Positions 22,180 to 33,162 of a stretch of DNA of 64,000 bases are shown here, in pieces. Origin of the DNA: Marvania coccoides (lineage: Eukaryota > Chlorophyta > Trebouxiophyceae > Chlorellales > Chlorellaceae); assembly GCA_963854735.1 (NCBI GenBank), contig OY978100.1, positions 1,364,001 to 1,428,000 of the forward strand. The letters run 5' to 3'. Position numbers and translations under genes: made by a program. How positions within the stretch are numbered: the first letter of the stretch is position 1; the number at the start of each line of letters is the position of its first letter. The notes under the pieces were generated by a model. That model did not search any database and was not told where the DNA came from. It saw only the letters and a program-made list of their open reading frames with translations.

Positions 22180-22726
22180 CATCGTGGAATTTCAACATAC
22201 TCGGCGAGTTCTTTGTGCGCCGTTCATCCCGATTTTGAGCATGCCGCCAAAAGAAGAAGAAGTTTATTGTGCGGCACTTTTTGCATCGTCTTAGCCAAGC
22301 GGAAAATACAAGGCGAAGGCAGCGCCATCAAGTGGTTCCACCTCTTAGTGCCCCACTCCGATGTACGTGATCCAGGCCGCTTCATTCACAGGGCTGTGGC
22401 CAGGGCTGCTGAGCACGATGGCGTTCCGCTCCCCATCCCCCCACCCGGGATGGATCCGCGCCTGAGCGACGAGGACGCAAATAAGGCAGCCGAAGCGCTT
22501 GTCGCTGGCTACATGGCTGACGGCATTCATTACATCTACGACAGCATAAACAACGTGAGAGCATTATTTTTGAAATGTTATCGCCCAAAATGCCCAAATT
22601 GCTTACCTCAGCACGTTCTAAAACCCCATGATGCAGGCGTGCAGGATCAGCCCTTACCTAAATGAGCTGGTCACCATGCACGATCTCACCCCCGAATACA
22701 TTTTGAAAAGGATACATGCTGTGTGA
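22180..22726 (+). pseudogene. unidentified gene fragment or partial gene model
   Basis: An open frame from 22180 to 22554 ends at GTGAGA, and a second exon at 22637-22726 continues in phase to TGA. The joined product contains IKWFHLLVPHSDVRDPGRF, PRLSDEDANKAAEALVAGYM, IHYIYDSINN and YLNELVTMHDLTPEYILKR, which looks like real protein with a conserved helical end. There is no ATG at the start, and TAG lies just upstream in frame, so either a first exon is missing or this is a decayed copy. I do not recognise the family. Confidence 0.35.
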
Positions 22727-22906
22727 TATGAAAAAATGCTGTGCGCCCCGAAATCGTGAAAAAAGGATCAGACCTCGTCACCTCAAGCGGCATGACGAAG
22801 CCGGCGGATCTGGCGAAGAAGAAATGATCGGTTAAGGTTAAGGAGCGGGAGGTGCCTTTTAAAATTTAGTTTGTACCTGTCAACTGAAACGCCCAGAAGC
22901 GATTTC

Positions 22907-22957
22907 TAAAACAAGACGAGCTGAATTATCCTCGGATTATACTGGGCATATGAAATA
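22907..22957 (+). repeat. dispersed repeat family R2, copy B
   Basis: Shares TAAAACAAGACGAG, AATTATCCTCGG and GGGCATATGAAAT with copy C and related blocks with copies at 591-632 and 48845-48891. Confidence 0.75.
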
Positions 22958-23027
22958 AGCGATCAAGCCAGCGAGTAGGGTGAGGCACCTACTGCTGGCG
23001 TCCTCCCAGTGTGGGTCTTTATATCCC

Positions 23028-23078
23028 TAAAACAAGACGAGTTTAATTATCCTCGGAGTACGTCGGGCATATATGAAA
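23028..23078 (+). repeat. dispersed repeat family R2, copy C
   Basis: Direct repeat of copy B, with TTTAATTATCCTCGGAGTAC and GGGCATATATGAAAT. Confidence 0.75.
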
Positions 23079-23333
23079 TGCAAAACGTGCTCTTGCATGG
23101 GGGGAGGCCTGCATGCAGCTGCAAGAGAAGTGAAAATGTGCTTTCACAACAATAACGAGCAGAGGCAGGAATAAAACAGCATTGCAAATTCATTTTGAAT
23201 AGTATTGCACCACGTTCAAAAGCATAAAAATCGCATATACAGTAGCATCACGCTACGATATAAATTTCTAATAAATTGTTCGATTAATTTTTTCCCGAAA
23301 CAAAAATCTCGAGCGAAATCAACTTCAACCAAA

Positions 23334-24011
23334 ATGGCATCGTTTGTATTGATGCAACGCTCTACTGCTCGCGCGGATGCAGCAGCGGCCGACGGCGCTG
23401 CATCATTTTCAGGCCGGCCCGACTGCTTGCGGCACTCTCACCGCCGGCTGCATCTCGCTGTCCGCGCCAATTCCAACAATGAAACAGCCTCGCAACGCAA
23501 CCTTCCCGTCCCTGCCGCACCTCCGGGCCGCCTCTCCCGCCCCCCGCCGCCCCCGCCTCCACCCCCGCCGCCGCAATTCAAATTGCCGCCCGCCTCCCGC
23601 CGCGACCTCCTCCTTAGGGCGGCCGTGATTGGCAGCCTCGGGCTGGGCATTGCCAAGGGCCTCTCTTCGAACAACGTGGTGCCAGGCGATGAAAGCCTGC
23701 TGGCCTACCGCGCCAGCCAGCTGGGGGCTCCGGGGGTGCCGCCGCCGGTGCGCGCGGTGGTGGACAAGCAGACTGGAGAAGTCGTGGGCGTTGTGGCGGT
23801 TGGAGCGAGCGGCACGCAGTACGCGGTCTCGGTGGATCAGCGGCAGCCGTCTACGCTGGTGCTGGCTGCTGCTGCAAAGGGGGCGGGAGGGAAACGGCAG
23901 GTGTACGCGCTGGAGACGCGGTACGATGCGGTAGACCTGGCCAACCGGGCGCAGGTGGAGTCTATCTTTAGGACCACGGGGTGGGAGGAATCTTTGCAGC
24001 AGCTGCAGTGA
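23334..24011 (+). CDS. chloroplast precursor with twin-arginine (Tat) lumen signal, function unknown
   Basis: Single exon, 225 residues. The N-terminal 45 residues are rich in Arg/Ser/Ala and nearly acid-poor, as expected for a transit peptide. A run of 11 prolines follows. At about residues 89-108 a twin-arginine thylakoid signal is visible: ASRRDLLLRAAVIGSLGLGI. The mature part contains PGVPPPVRAVVDKQTGEVVG and KRQVYALETRYDAVDLANRA and ends EESLQQLQ. The bipartite leader predicts folding in the stroma and export to the thylakoid lumen by the Tat route. I do not recognise the mature domain. The start is the first ATG after an upstream in-frame stop. Confidence 0.7.
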   Translation: MASFVLMQRSTARADAAAADGAASFSGRPDCLRHSHRRLHLAVRANSNNETASQRNLPVPAAPPGRLSRPPPPPPPPPPPQFKLPPASRRDLLLRAAVIGSLGLGIAKGLSSNNVVPGDESLLAYRASQLGAPGVPPPVRAVVDKQTGEVVGVVAVGASGTQYAVSVDQRQPSTLVLAAAAKGAGGKRQVYALETRYDAVDLANRAQVESIFRTTGWEESLQQLQ

Positions 24012-25447
24012 CAAATGGCGACAATCTATTCATCATTTTCGATCAGCTTTAATTAAGCTTTTTGCTCCTTCTTTCTATGCGCGCGTTTTCAATTTACCTT
24101 GATGCCATTTCCCCTCTTTCTTTTTCGTAAATATGTTTTTTTTGGTGAGTGAATTACGTTTGTACGCGGGGCGGTTTCCATATTCATTCAAGCTGCCTTC
24201 CACACCCTCGCTGGTTCTTCTACGGAGCATTGTTTATTCTAGCTCAAGCAACGGTACCTCTTGCACTGTTCAATGTGTTGCTTTTGGGGGGCACCCCAAG
24301 GACCCTTGCCAATAATGTTTTTCATTCCCCCCCCAAAAGTATAATTACGCAAACTAGTAATTTTTTTGCCACCGCTTTCAGGCATTCAATCACTTCAACG
24401 CTGCTCGCAAATAGTTTATGTTATGCAAAATAGAAAAAATATATAAAAAACCCGCTGCGCATATTTCATTCCACCGCAGCAGTCACCGCCGCTGCCAGGC
24501 ACGCCGGTTTGTGCTCATTTCGCCCAGCAGCCTCGCAGCGGGCGCTGCGATTGGAGCCAGCGAGCCCGTGACACGGGACTGCCGTGCGCGGGGTTCAATC
24601 TTTGGCATCTTCTACGTTCTGAGGTACCTCTGCAGACATACCTCATTTACAACATTAACGCCCCCATGTCCTTCTACCCCATTTTTTCATGTAGCCATGT
24701 GAGACAGGGCTGGTCCGAGGCGGCACAGGCAGTGGAATTGGTGGCATCACAGGTAGTGGCGGCAGGGCAGCGATAAAGCAAGGCTAGCCAAGAGGGCGCA
24801 ATCCCGTAGTGCAGCCTCGGCGGTGGAAAATGTCTCATGGCGTGGTGCAGGGGGGGAAATTGAGGAAGTCCTGATCTGAAGCATGTGCCTTTTAAAAGTG
24901 CCAGGTTATTTGGGAAAGAGAAGGAGCACAGTGCCTGGTTGAACATAAAAGAGGAAAATCTGGGCCAGCCCTGCCCACAATGATACAAAAAATCCGTCAG
25001 TATACAGTTATAGGTTTCAAGGTTTCAAGGTTTTATATATATAGATGGTTTGACGTCTACTACCGAATTTTTCCTTTCCCCTATAGAGAACCGCTGGTCT
25101 AAAGTATAAGATTCATGCATTATTTTTTCCATTATTTTTACTTTATTACCCTAAGATATGAAATTCAAGCAATATACATGATGCTGATAGCCGCTGCCTT
25201 CACAGAGGCTTGGCAGAAAAGTTGTAGTAACCCACACAACATTTGGAGATAGACAATTGGTTCAATGTACAAGCAGAACGCACCACATTATTGAGCGGAA
25301 GAAGGACACGTGAAATTGAAATGTCGAGAATGAAAATTTGAAATGGCACACATATTATGAAAGAAAGATGGGAAATTAAATAAAGAAAATATGTATTTTA
25401 TTATACAAGTGAAAGAAAAAAAAGCTAGACGAAAAATATGTGTCCTC
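24012..25447. other. gene-poor intergenic region
   Basis: 1.4 kb. A short hydrophobic frame at 24149-24310 is listed separately. A GC-rich patch at 24475-24640 can encode AAGAAIGASEPVTRDCRARG and ends at a possible donor, but nothing links it to a complete gene. The rest is AT-rich without features. Confidence 0.35.
24149..24310 (+). pseudogene. possible stray exon of a membrane protein
   Basis: The frame encodes GGFHIHSSCLPHPRWFFYGA then LFILAQATVPLALFNVLLLG, an apparently membrane-spanning segment with a natural-looking flank. It continues through low-quality sequence to a TAG at 24431. No flanking exon is convincing. Confidence 0.25.
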
Positions 25448-26692
25448 TCATTTCGTTGCCGTTGCTGGGCTGTCGCGCACCGCCAGCGCCTTGATGCGTC
25501 TGGCTTGGCGCATGGTGGCCTCCATTAGGCGCACGATCAGCCCCAGCAGCAGCACATCCATCAGCACAGCAGTCATGCGCTGCCGCGACAGCCCGCTCGC
25601 GTCTCCACCACCTCCTGCCGCCACCAAAAACGAAGAAGCAGACGCTGAGCAAGAAAGTCGAGAGAGCTGCCGAGCTGCGCTGGCAGCCGGCCCCAGCAAG
25701 GCGCTCCGAGCCAGCCTTCCCGCGGCAGAAGCGCTCCCACTCAGCGGCCCTCGCCGCCGCTCCCCGCCAAGCTCAGCGTCGCTACTACCATTCGTATTGC
25801 TCTCGCCGCTGCTGCTTTCTGCCTGCCAGGGCGCCGTTCCGCTGCGCATAGCAGCCACGGCGGCATTTATCGCTAGCAGCTTGCTGCTGCCACCCAGCCG
25901 TGGGGGCAGCGCCGCCGCCCCAACGGCCTCCAGCAGCTCCCTCCGCCCCGCCTCCCCCGACAGAAACGCGATTTTTTCTCGCGTGCGGGGGTTGACAAAC
26001 GGCGTGACGCAGCGCCACACACCCCAGAACAGCAGCGGAGAGTCTACAAAATACAGCTTGCGCAGCGCCTGCGGGTAGTGCGTCTGCAGCAGCTCGAAAA
26101 TGCCCTTTAAGAACCCCACGTCGATGTTTTTAGCGCTGACACCTCCCATATCGAAAATGCAGGTCACTTGGCGGGCGGGGTTGCGGCGCTGGTCTGCAGA
26201 GGCGCATGCGCTGTCGATGGCGTACGCCATCAGCCGCGTTGTGGGGTCCCCGCCGTGGTGAGGAGATTTTTGCGGGAGGTGGCGGCGGGCGGCAAACAGC
26301 AGAACCCCGCAGCCGTGAGGGTCGCGCCCCTGCAAAAACACCTTCCCGGCGGCGAGTTCGTCGGCTATGCTGGCCTCGGTGATGCCTGGGGGGTCATTAT
26401 TCCGCCCCACAAAGGCCTCCCGCCAGGCGGAGTGGGCGGTGAGAGCGGAAGAAGCGGCCTCCACGGAACCCCTGGCTTGAAGCCAACGGCCCAGCTGAGC
26501 GTCATCTACAGGCTCGCCCGTGCATGCAATGGCGTCCAGTGTGCCTGGGGCTAGGGCGCTTCGGAGCTGCGTCAGGGCGACGTTGTTCCTTTGGTCAGCG
26601 GAGGAAGGAGACGAGGGACGCGCAGCAGCGCCGGCGGGGCTCGGGCTCGACGGAAAACGCAACGTTAAAATCCCGCATAGTGTCACCTCCAT
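25448..26692 (-). CDS. SEC14-like CRAL-TRIO lipid-transfer protein with C-terminal membrane anchor
   Basis: Single exon, 414 residues. The N-terminal CRAL-TRIO-N region contains DDAQLGRWLQARGSVEAASSAL. The lipid-binding domain shows KVFLQGRDPHGCGVLLFAAR, QVTCIFDMGGVSAKNIDVGF, LQTHYPQALRKLYFVDSPLL and FWGVWRCVTPFVNPRTREKI, the classic order of SEC14 motifs. A Ser/Gly-rich linker is followed by a hydrophobic helix, AVLMDVLLLGLIVRLM, near the C-terminus and a basic end. The family moves or presents phosphatidylinositol and other lipids between membranes. A tail anchor would hold it at one membrane; this is inference. ATG at 26692 is the first in frame. Confidence 0.88.
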   Translation of the reverse strand: MEVTLCGILTLRFPSSPSPAGAAARPSSPSSADQRNNVALTQLRSALAPGTLDAIACTGEPVDDAQLGRWLQARGSVEAASSALTAHSAWREAFVGRNNDPPGITEASIADELAAGKVFLQGRDPHGCGVLLFAARRHLPQKSPHHGGDPTTRLMAYAIDSACASADQRRNPARQVTCIFDMGGVSAKNIDVGFLKGIFELLQTHYPQALRKLYFVDSPLLFWGVWRCVTPFVNPRTREKIAFLSGEAGRRELLEAVGAAALPPRLGGSSKLLAINAAVAAMRSGTAPWQAESSSGESNTNGSSDAELGGERRRGPLSGSASAAGRLARSALLGPAASAARQLSRLSCSASASSFLVAAGGGGDASGLSRQRMTAVLMDVLLLGLIVRLMEATMRQARRIKALAVRDSPATATK

Positions 26693-27423
26693 GGCAGCTG
26701 TGTGTGGCTCGTCGAACTGCTTGAGAAGCGAACAAGATTATAAATGAACTATTTTACGTTACGTAGAAAATAAAATTCGGCTCTTTTTAAGCGTACCTGT
26801 CCTCTGCTAGTGATATATTGCAAACTCGGCGAGAACGGAGAGGCTTTGCGCAACGACCAAAAAAAAAAGTGACCTCTCCGAAGGATCTCTTGCAGTTCAA
26901 ACTCCTCTTTGCGTCTACGTATGCGTGCTTATGTCGTTTCCTTCTGAGTAAAATATGATCAAATTTAAACCGAGGGTTAGACGAGGAGCCTTCAATAAAC
27001 AAGTCACTCCTCTTAAACCCCTAAACCCCTTTTGATTTGAGATAGTTTTATCTGGCTCAGCTCTCGTCCCGAGCAACTAGAAACATACCATCGGTGGCGC
27101 AGGGAGCTATGATGGGTGCCGCCTTGCTTCAGAGGGTCTCTCACTGCATTCGTACAATCGCCTATCCGCCCTTCTTCCGTCCGTCGCAATGCGGCACCGC
27201 TTCCTTCATTTAAAAAGGCGGGGGTGTCAGCTGCACACCCCATTCATGCAACTCGGAAATCTTCTGGGTGACAAAATTTGCTTAAAGGGAATCAATGAAA
27301 ACTGGTCGCAAGCATGCATTGTTGTTCAATGTCAATGGGGGCTGTATTGGCCACATTGGTCACATTTATGCTGTGCAATTTGCTACATCTTGATAAAAAA
27401 TGTTCGCTTGATTTGTTTTCCGC
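26693..27423. other. intergenic region between the SEC14-like and SRFR1 genes
   Basis: AT-rich spacer with the 3' flank of SRFR1 and the 5' flank of the SEC14-like gene. Nothing coding is supported. Confidence 0.4.
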
Positions 27424-30400
27424 TCAAATCGATGGCGCTCGTGGCCTATTCAGAGCCTCCAGCCTCTCCCGTATCGTCCCCAGCACCGTCGCCACTTCCG
27501 GCAGCTTCTCGGCCGGCTTGCAGGGCCAGGGGTGCTGCGCCGCCTCCTCCTCGCCTCCTTCCGCATTGGTGCGCAGCTCTGGCGGCAACATCCACTCGCT
27601 GAGGGAGGCGATAAACTCCTCCGGAGTGCTCTGCAGGATCGCCTCCCAGTCGGTCTGATAAGAGGGCGGAATTTCGACGCGAACGGGCATGCCTGCGGCC
27701 AGGAACGCGGCCAGCAGCCACACGTAGCCGCACAGCGCAGACCCCCGCGCCAGCGGCATGAAATTGTACCAGTAGTAGGCGAAACGAAGGGTGGCGTCGG
27801 CAGCAGAGGGCTTGTCGCCGTCCGCCAGCGCCTGCACCACGCGGTCAAACATGCCAGCGAGCTCCTGCGCGTAGGTTGAAAGCAAAAAGAAAATAAAACA
27901 TTGAGAATTTTTTGAAGCCTAAAAACATTAGTTGGAGGGGGGGAATTATTTATTTTTCTCAAAAAGGAGATAAAGGGTTAGCTGTAATTGAATCAAACGA
28001 AGCTCAATACTGTGCAATGCAATTGATGGCAGAGAGGTGTTATTACTGCAAAAATTTCAAGCCTTAAATTTCATTTTTTTTCTTTTCTGACCTCATCGTA
28101 GTCCTTCCACCGTGAGGGGGTCACCGGCGTTCGAATGCTGAACTCAAAAGATTCAGGCTGAGGCTGAGGATACTTGCTGCTGTCCCCATCACCCTTCACA
28201 CCCCCGCTCCCGTTTGTCTCCAGCTGCAGCTGCTCGGTGCCATGCACAGGCAGCAGTTCCTCGCCGCCGCCGCCACTCCGCCCTGCAACCGCTTTCCCCC
28301 TCTTTCCAGCTGCTGCTCCCCGTGCGGCCAGGTTCACCACCGTCAGTCGCGTGCCCTCCATCACGTGCCCCTGCGCCTGCCGCGTCGAGCTTTCCACCGG
28401 CACCACCACCCAAAAATCCCGCCCCACCGCAGCCCACATCTCAGCGGCAGTCGCGGCACCCGCCAGCGCGGTCTTTGCCGCGTCTTCCAGCGGCACCTCC
28501 TCGTTCTCCGCGTCAACCACCTTTCCAGCCTCCGCCGCCACCCGCTGCAGCACCGTCATTGCCCTTCCGCAGTTCATGTAGTATCGAACGCACTTGGTCT
28601 GCCCAGTGAACATCGGGGTGTGGGACCCGAACCCAGCGGAGAACTCGCGCTCGGTCAGCAGGTCCACCCACAGCACCTGGTCGTTCGGCTCCGCCACCTG
28701 CCGCCATTTTACGACAACCTCCATGGCATCGCGCCAGCCGATGGGGTGGGATTTTTGGGGGTGGCCGCGGCCGCCACCGCCCACGCCGGAGGGTCCCCGC
28801 GCGCAGGCGGACGCACCGGCGTCTGGGACGGCCGGCAGCGGGCGGCCCTCGCGGCGGGCGGCGGCAGCCGCCGTCAGCAGCTGCGCCAGCTCCACGGCCG
28901 CCAGCCCCGCCATGCGGCGTTGCCGCACGTTGGGGAGAAACCCCTGGTGGCGGTACTGCACCTGCGCGCCCAGCGCGTCCGCCGCCGCCAACAGCGCCTT
29001 GACGTCAATAGCCGCGGGCGCCGGCCGCCGCCGCCGCGCGTCCCAGTCGGGCCGCTGTGGCTGCATGATGATGCGGTACATCACCGCAAACTCCGCCCCT
29101 GGTGGCGCTTTCTTGCACCACAGTTCCTTGAACTCTGGGTGCATATCGGCGTCCAGGCACAGCCCCACCACCGGGTCATCCAAATGAGCCCTGGCCCAGA
29201 GCGCCATCTCTTTCTGGTAGAACGCAAGGCACATGTAGGCCATGGCATCCGCAGACAGCCCCTCGGGGCGCGCCTCCAGCGTGCGCTGGTAATCTTCCAC
29301 CGCTTGGCGGTGCCGCCCGATGGCGTGGTGGCACGCCCCCCGCAGGAACTGCAGCTCCACGCGCTGCGCTTCTGTGGCAGCGGGGACCTCCATGACGGTG
29401 TCCAGCTCCACTACCGCCCCCAGGTGATCCCCCAGGCCCTGCAGCATCTGCGCCAAAAGCCGGCGAGCGTTGACCTCTGCCAGAGTGCCTGCGCCCGCCA
29501 GCGCGGCGCGGTGCAGCATCAGCCTGGCATCATTCACCCGGCACAGCTCTTTCAGCGCCATCCCCAGGTTGATGAGCACGTCGGTATCGACAGGACCAGC
29601 GGTGATGAAGGAGTTGTAGGTGGCAGCACCCTCTGCGAGATCGCCCTGGCTGACCTGGCAAGACGCCAGCAGCGGCAGCAGAGCAGTGGTGCCGCCAGGA
29701 TCGAGTTCCAACGCTTCCTGCAATTTCATGAGGAGAGAGAAAAATGAGAACATCAGAGGAAGAGAAGGAAAAAAAAAGCACGAGATGGTAAAATTTATTT
29801 CAAATTAACTATAGATTTCGCTTACCCTGACGGCGAGCTCCGCGAGGCGGTAGTCCCGGTGCCTGTGCCGGATCTTGGCAGCGTCGCTGAGCACCTCCGC
29901 CGCCGCAGCAGGCGTTGGGGCCAGCCGCGTGGCTGCATCCAAATCCGCCAACGCCTCCACCTCCCGTCCCAGCGCCCCCAACGCCTGCGCGCGGCGCTTG
30001 TAGAAATCGCACTCCCCCGGTGCCTGCACTATGGTCTCTGTGAAGTCCTCTACGGCGCCTGAAAGGTCCCCCAGCAGCGCTCGAGCGGTGCCTCGGGCGG
30101 CCTGCGTGCTCACCGACTTGCCGTGGCGCTCTATGAGGAGATCCAGCAGCGCCAGCGCCTCCGCGTGGTTGCTCTCATTCACCAAAGTGATTGCTACCCC
30201 CAGGGCGGACATTGGGTCGGTTATTGCCATGAGACGGTGCATGGGAGCGATGGGTGCAGCTTCCGCCGCCGCTGCCGCTGCTGCCACCGCCGACGGTGAA
30301 GTTGAGGGTGAAGTTGAGGGCGCAAAAGAAGCAGCAGAGGCAGTCTTTGTGCGTTCTGAAATGGGAGGGGGAGTGCCTTGGCGGGGCTGCGACTCGGCGG

Positions 30401-31073
30401 GGGCTGCTGGAGCCGAGGAAGGCGGCGGCGCCGGGGCGGCCTTGGCAGGCGGCAGCGGTGCGGCACGGGGTGGGGCTGTGATGCCTCGAAACAGCGGTAT
30501 TTTGGTGCTGGGGGTGATTGACCCGTCTTCCAGTCCCGCCAGCAGCTCGTGCGCCTCTGCAGCAGCAGTGAGATCAACTGCCGACAGGTCACTGGTGGAA
30601 AGCAGGCCCTGCAAAACATCCCTGGCTTCCTGCGCATTGGCAATGTGTAATTTTGTTTATTTCAAGATGGATGATGGCACGAGAACAGAAGAGAATCGCC
30701 AGTGGGCGCTTGATCAGTTTTTACCTGGAGGTGTTTCAGGCCCACCAAAACCTTGGCGTGGAGCACATGGGCTGGCGTGAACGTCGGTCGCTGCTCCAAA
30801 ATGAGCTCGACATCCTGCCACCACATGGATGAGCGTCATAAACCATGAAAACAAAACTTGAAACAAAACTTTCAGATCACATTGACCGACCTTCAATGCC
30901 TTACGGTGCAGTCCGAGCTGGTGATAACAGATCCCTCGATTTAGCCTCAAATATAGCTCATCGCCTCCCCCAGAAAATTGGGTATCGAGCAGTTTGATGA
31001 GTTTTGCTAAATCTGGCTTGCCAGCTCCTAGCAGCTGGTTCAGCGGCTGTCCCGGAAGTTGGGCGGAGCCCAT
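27424..31073 (-). CDS. SRFR1: TPR protein SRFR1/TTC13 homologue
   Basis: Five exons: 30891-31073, 30725-30814, 29826-30629, 28092-29717, 27424-27864, all phase 0; 1047 residues, close to plant SRFR1. N-terminal TPRs start at ELYLRLNRGICYHQLGLHRK and more lie in exons 3 and 4 (LINLGMALKELCRVNDAR, AVEDYQRTLEARPEG). The C-terminal region is diagnostic: VVVKWRQVAEPNDQVLWVD, FSAGFGSHTPMFTGQTKCVR, FSIRTPVTPSRWKDYDE and RFAYYWYNFMPLARGSALCG match the plant protein. In Arabidopsis SRFR1 is a negative regulator of effector-triggered immunity that binds SGT1 and TCP factors; animal TTC13 is little studied. An alga lacking plant NLR immunity presumably uses it differently. Intron 1 and intron 4 use weak donors GTCGGT and GTCAGA. 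Confidence 0.9.
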
Positions 31074-31355
31074 TATATTGACGTTATTTATTGCAATGAT
31101 GATTTGAGGTTTTGCTACAAAAAAATATAATAATTTTGGCTTTATCTGACTTTACAAGTAATCTTCAAGGAGGCTCGCTGCTCGCAACCGGTTTTATTAT
31201 TATTTTTTGCTGGATAAATTAAGTATAGAGTTGAGAACGATCTGCAACAGGGTGCCGCGCAACACGCGCATTTTCCATATTTTCATTATTTTCATCAATT
31301 CCCTGTCTGCGAATATCCCTAATTTAAATAAACATTCCTCTGCGTATACGACAGA
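31074..31355. promoter_or_regulatory. divergent promoter region of SRFR1 and the J-protein
   Basis: 282 bp of AT-rich DNA between two outward-facing start codons. No defined element recognised. Confidence 0.35.
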
Positions 31356-32319
31356 ATGACGGCCCCTGCATCACCCAAAATCGAGCGGCGCGTGAGCAAC
31401 ATCGGCAAAGCGGCTGTCTTTGGCACCCCAGATGAGGAAGTGAACAGGATTTTGCAGCATAAATCCAACTACTACGTCGTGCTCAAGGTGCGCTCTACAT
31501 TTATTTACACCTCCACTCTCCATATTTCCCGCGCAATGTGCTGAGGGCTCCTGTACTAACCCAGACCCAGGCACTGGGACGTTCCCCGTCATATTTTTTT
31601 CATATGCTCAATATGCACCGAGTCTATATATATCGCAACAGACTCTTACAGTACAAAATTCCTCTCTTTCTCAACACGCACCCTTCCTTGCGCGTATCAT
31701 GCAGGTGCTGAAAGACTCCGACGCCTCTGAGATCAAAATCAACCACCGCAAGCTAAGCCTGCTGGTGCATCCTGACAAGTGCAGCCACCCGCAAGGTAAT
31801 TCCGTTGGTGTTGGATTTACTTTCAACAGTTCTTTAATGTCAATTACATCGAGATCAATTGCCTTACTTAGAGTTTTTTGCCATTCTTCCAAAGCCGCCG
31901 ACGCCTCCGCCTGCCTCAATCAGGCCAAGGACACGCTGACCAACCCGCTGAAGAAGGCGCTGTACGATCAGTACGTCAAGGATGCCACCGACCAGACGGG
32001 GGATGCTGAGGTGACGTATGCAGAGTGGGAGGCGGCGCAGAGCATGCAGCCGGTGCAGCTGCCGGCCTGGCTGGAGCGGCTGCTGCGCATTCCAGTGGTT
32101 GGGCAGATCATCATCCTCATTTTGCTGCTGCTGCTGCTGCCGCTGTTGCTTATCCTGTTGGTGCTGGGTTTTGTGCTGTGGCTGCTGTGCCTGCCCATCA
32201 GCTGCCTGTGCGGCGGTGCGGCCAAGGATGCGGCTGGCGGCGAGGATGCGGCTGGCGCCGTGCCTGGCGCTGCGCCGGAGCAGCAGACGGCAAGCCGCGT
32301 TGCGGTGGAGCAGGTCTGA
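31356..32319 (+). CDS. J-domain (DnaJ) protein with C-terminal membrane anchor
   Basis: Three exons: 31356-31487, 31705-31795, 31895-32319; 215 residues. The J domain spans about residues 37-100 with HRKLSLLVHPDKCSHP, containing the HPD tripeptide needed to stimulate Hsp70 ATPase, followed by CLNQAKDTLTNPLKKALYDQ. The C-terminal part has WLERLLRIPVVGQIIILILL and a long Leu run, i.e. one or two membrane spans, and a Gly/Ala tail. It is therefore a membrane-tethered co-chaperone, probably facing the cytosol; the compartment is not determinable. The last acceptor is AAAG rather than CAG. An R2 repeat fragment lies in intron 1. Confidence 0.85.
31594..31622 (-). repeat. dispersed repeat family R2, partial copy E
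   Basis: On the minus strand CTCGGTGCATATTGAGCATA followed by TGAAAAAAA, matching the second half of copy A. It lies inside the first intron of the J-protein gene. Confidence 0.5.
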
Positions 32320-32620
32320 TGCGGAAAAAAGGTTTTAAACTTATACTGAACTTATCAATGGATATTTATTTCAAAGTTTTTTTTTTTTTTTTTTAATTAA
32401 TTTTCCGTGCTTTATTTATTTGTACCCCTTCTGTACTGTAAGCACTGTGAATTTAACTGGTATGTTGAGAAACATAAAGTGGTAGGGGGGTGATTAATAT
32501 TTTGCCGCCCAGCCTCGTGCACAGCCAGGAAGCTGAGCGCGACCTGGCCACGTCAAATTGGAGCCTAGCCACACGCCAGCTCCCTCTTTCTTCAATGCCG
32601 CCAAATTGCTGCATGCAATT

Positions 32621-32980
32621 TTATGTGTGCTCCACGCCACTTTCTGGCAGCTCTTGCTGCAGAAACGAGCGGTGCAGCACCCGCTGTAGTATTTTCCCCA
32701 TATACCTCGGCCCTGGAAACAGCGTCCGGCACCCTAAATTGCCGCACTGCAGCGTGCTCAGCGCCCGACCAGGCGCCACAGCCCTCTCTTCGTCATCTGC
32801 CGCCGCGCCCTTTGCGGCCTCCACCATCTTGAGCAGACTGTTGCAGTTTCTCCTCTTCAACGTCGCCGCCAAGGGATTGGATGACGAAAGACAGGCCCAC
32901 GGCGTCGTTGCTGAGCAGCGCCGGCTAAAGCCAGGGCTGCAGCCGCACGAGGATCGAGGGGGCGTCATGTGGTGAAGCAC
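32621..32980 (-). pseudogene. fragment resembling the edge of an algal MYND-finger protein
   Basis: A 119-codon frame contains LKMVEAAKGAAADDEERAV and LSTLQCGNLGCRTLFPGP. In many green-algal MYND-domain proteins a CGNxxCxxLxG motif follows a helical region and precedes the zinc finger. Here the MYND cysteines themselves are absent downstream. This is a weak, by-eye resemblance; it may be a truncated relic. Confidence 0.3.
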
Positions 32981-33162
32981 CGGAGTCGCTCAAACTTTGA
33001 GGCGCGCAGTTCAGCGTAGAAATGAGTTCCAGAGCGAGCCCCTCGCAATCTCTGTGATGGTGGAAGTGTTACAGGCTCTTATCTATATTGTGTAGCGGAT
33101 GGGGGGCGTCCGCCATCTGCAAAGCCCGAGCAACCCCTTACCGGGGGGGTGGGGTGGGGTGA

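Larger units (their letters stand above)
22727..23333. other. intergenic region carrying two dispersed repeat copies
   Basis: Contains two direct copies of repeat family R2 (22907-22957 and 23028-23078), separated by about 70 bp, upstream of the lumen-protein gene. No other gene-like signal. Confidence 0.45.

Noticed and set aside
24540..24610. tRNA-like GGTTCAATC T-loop
   Set aside because: No acceptor stem or anticodon arm could be paired around it.
28242..29747. 501-codon plus-strand frame
   Set aside because: His/Gln/Arg-rich antisense shadow of SRFR1 exon 4.
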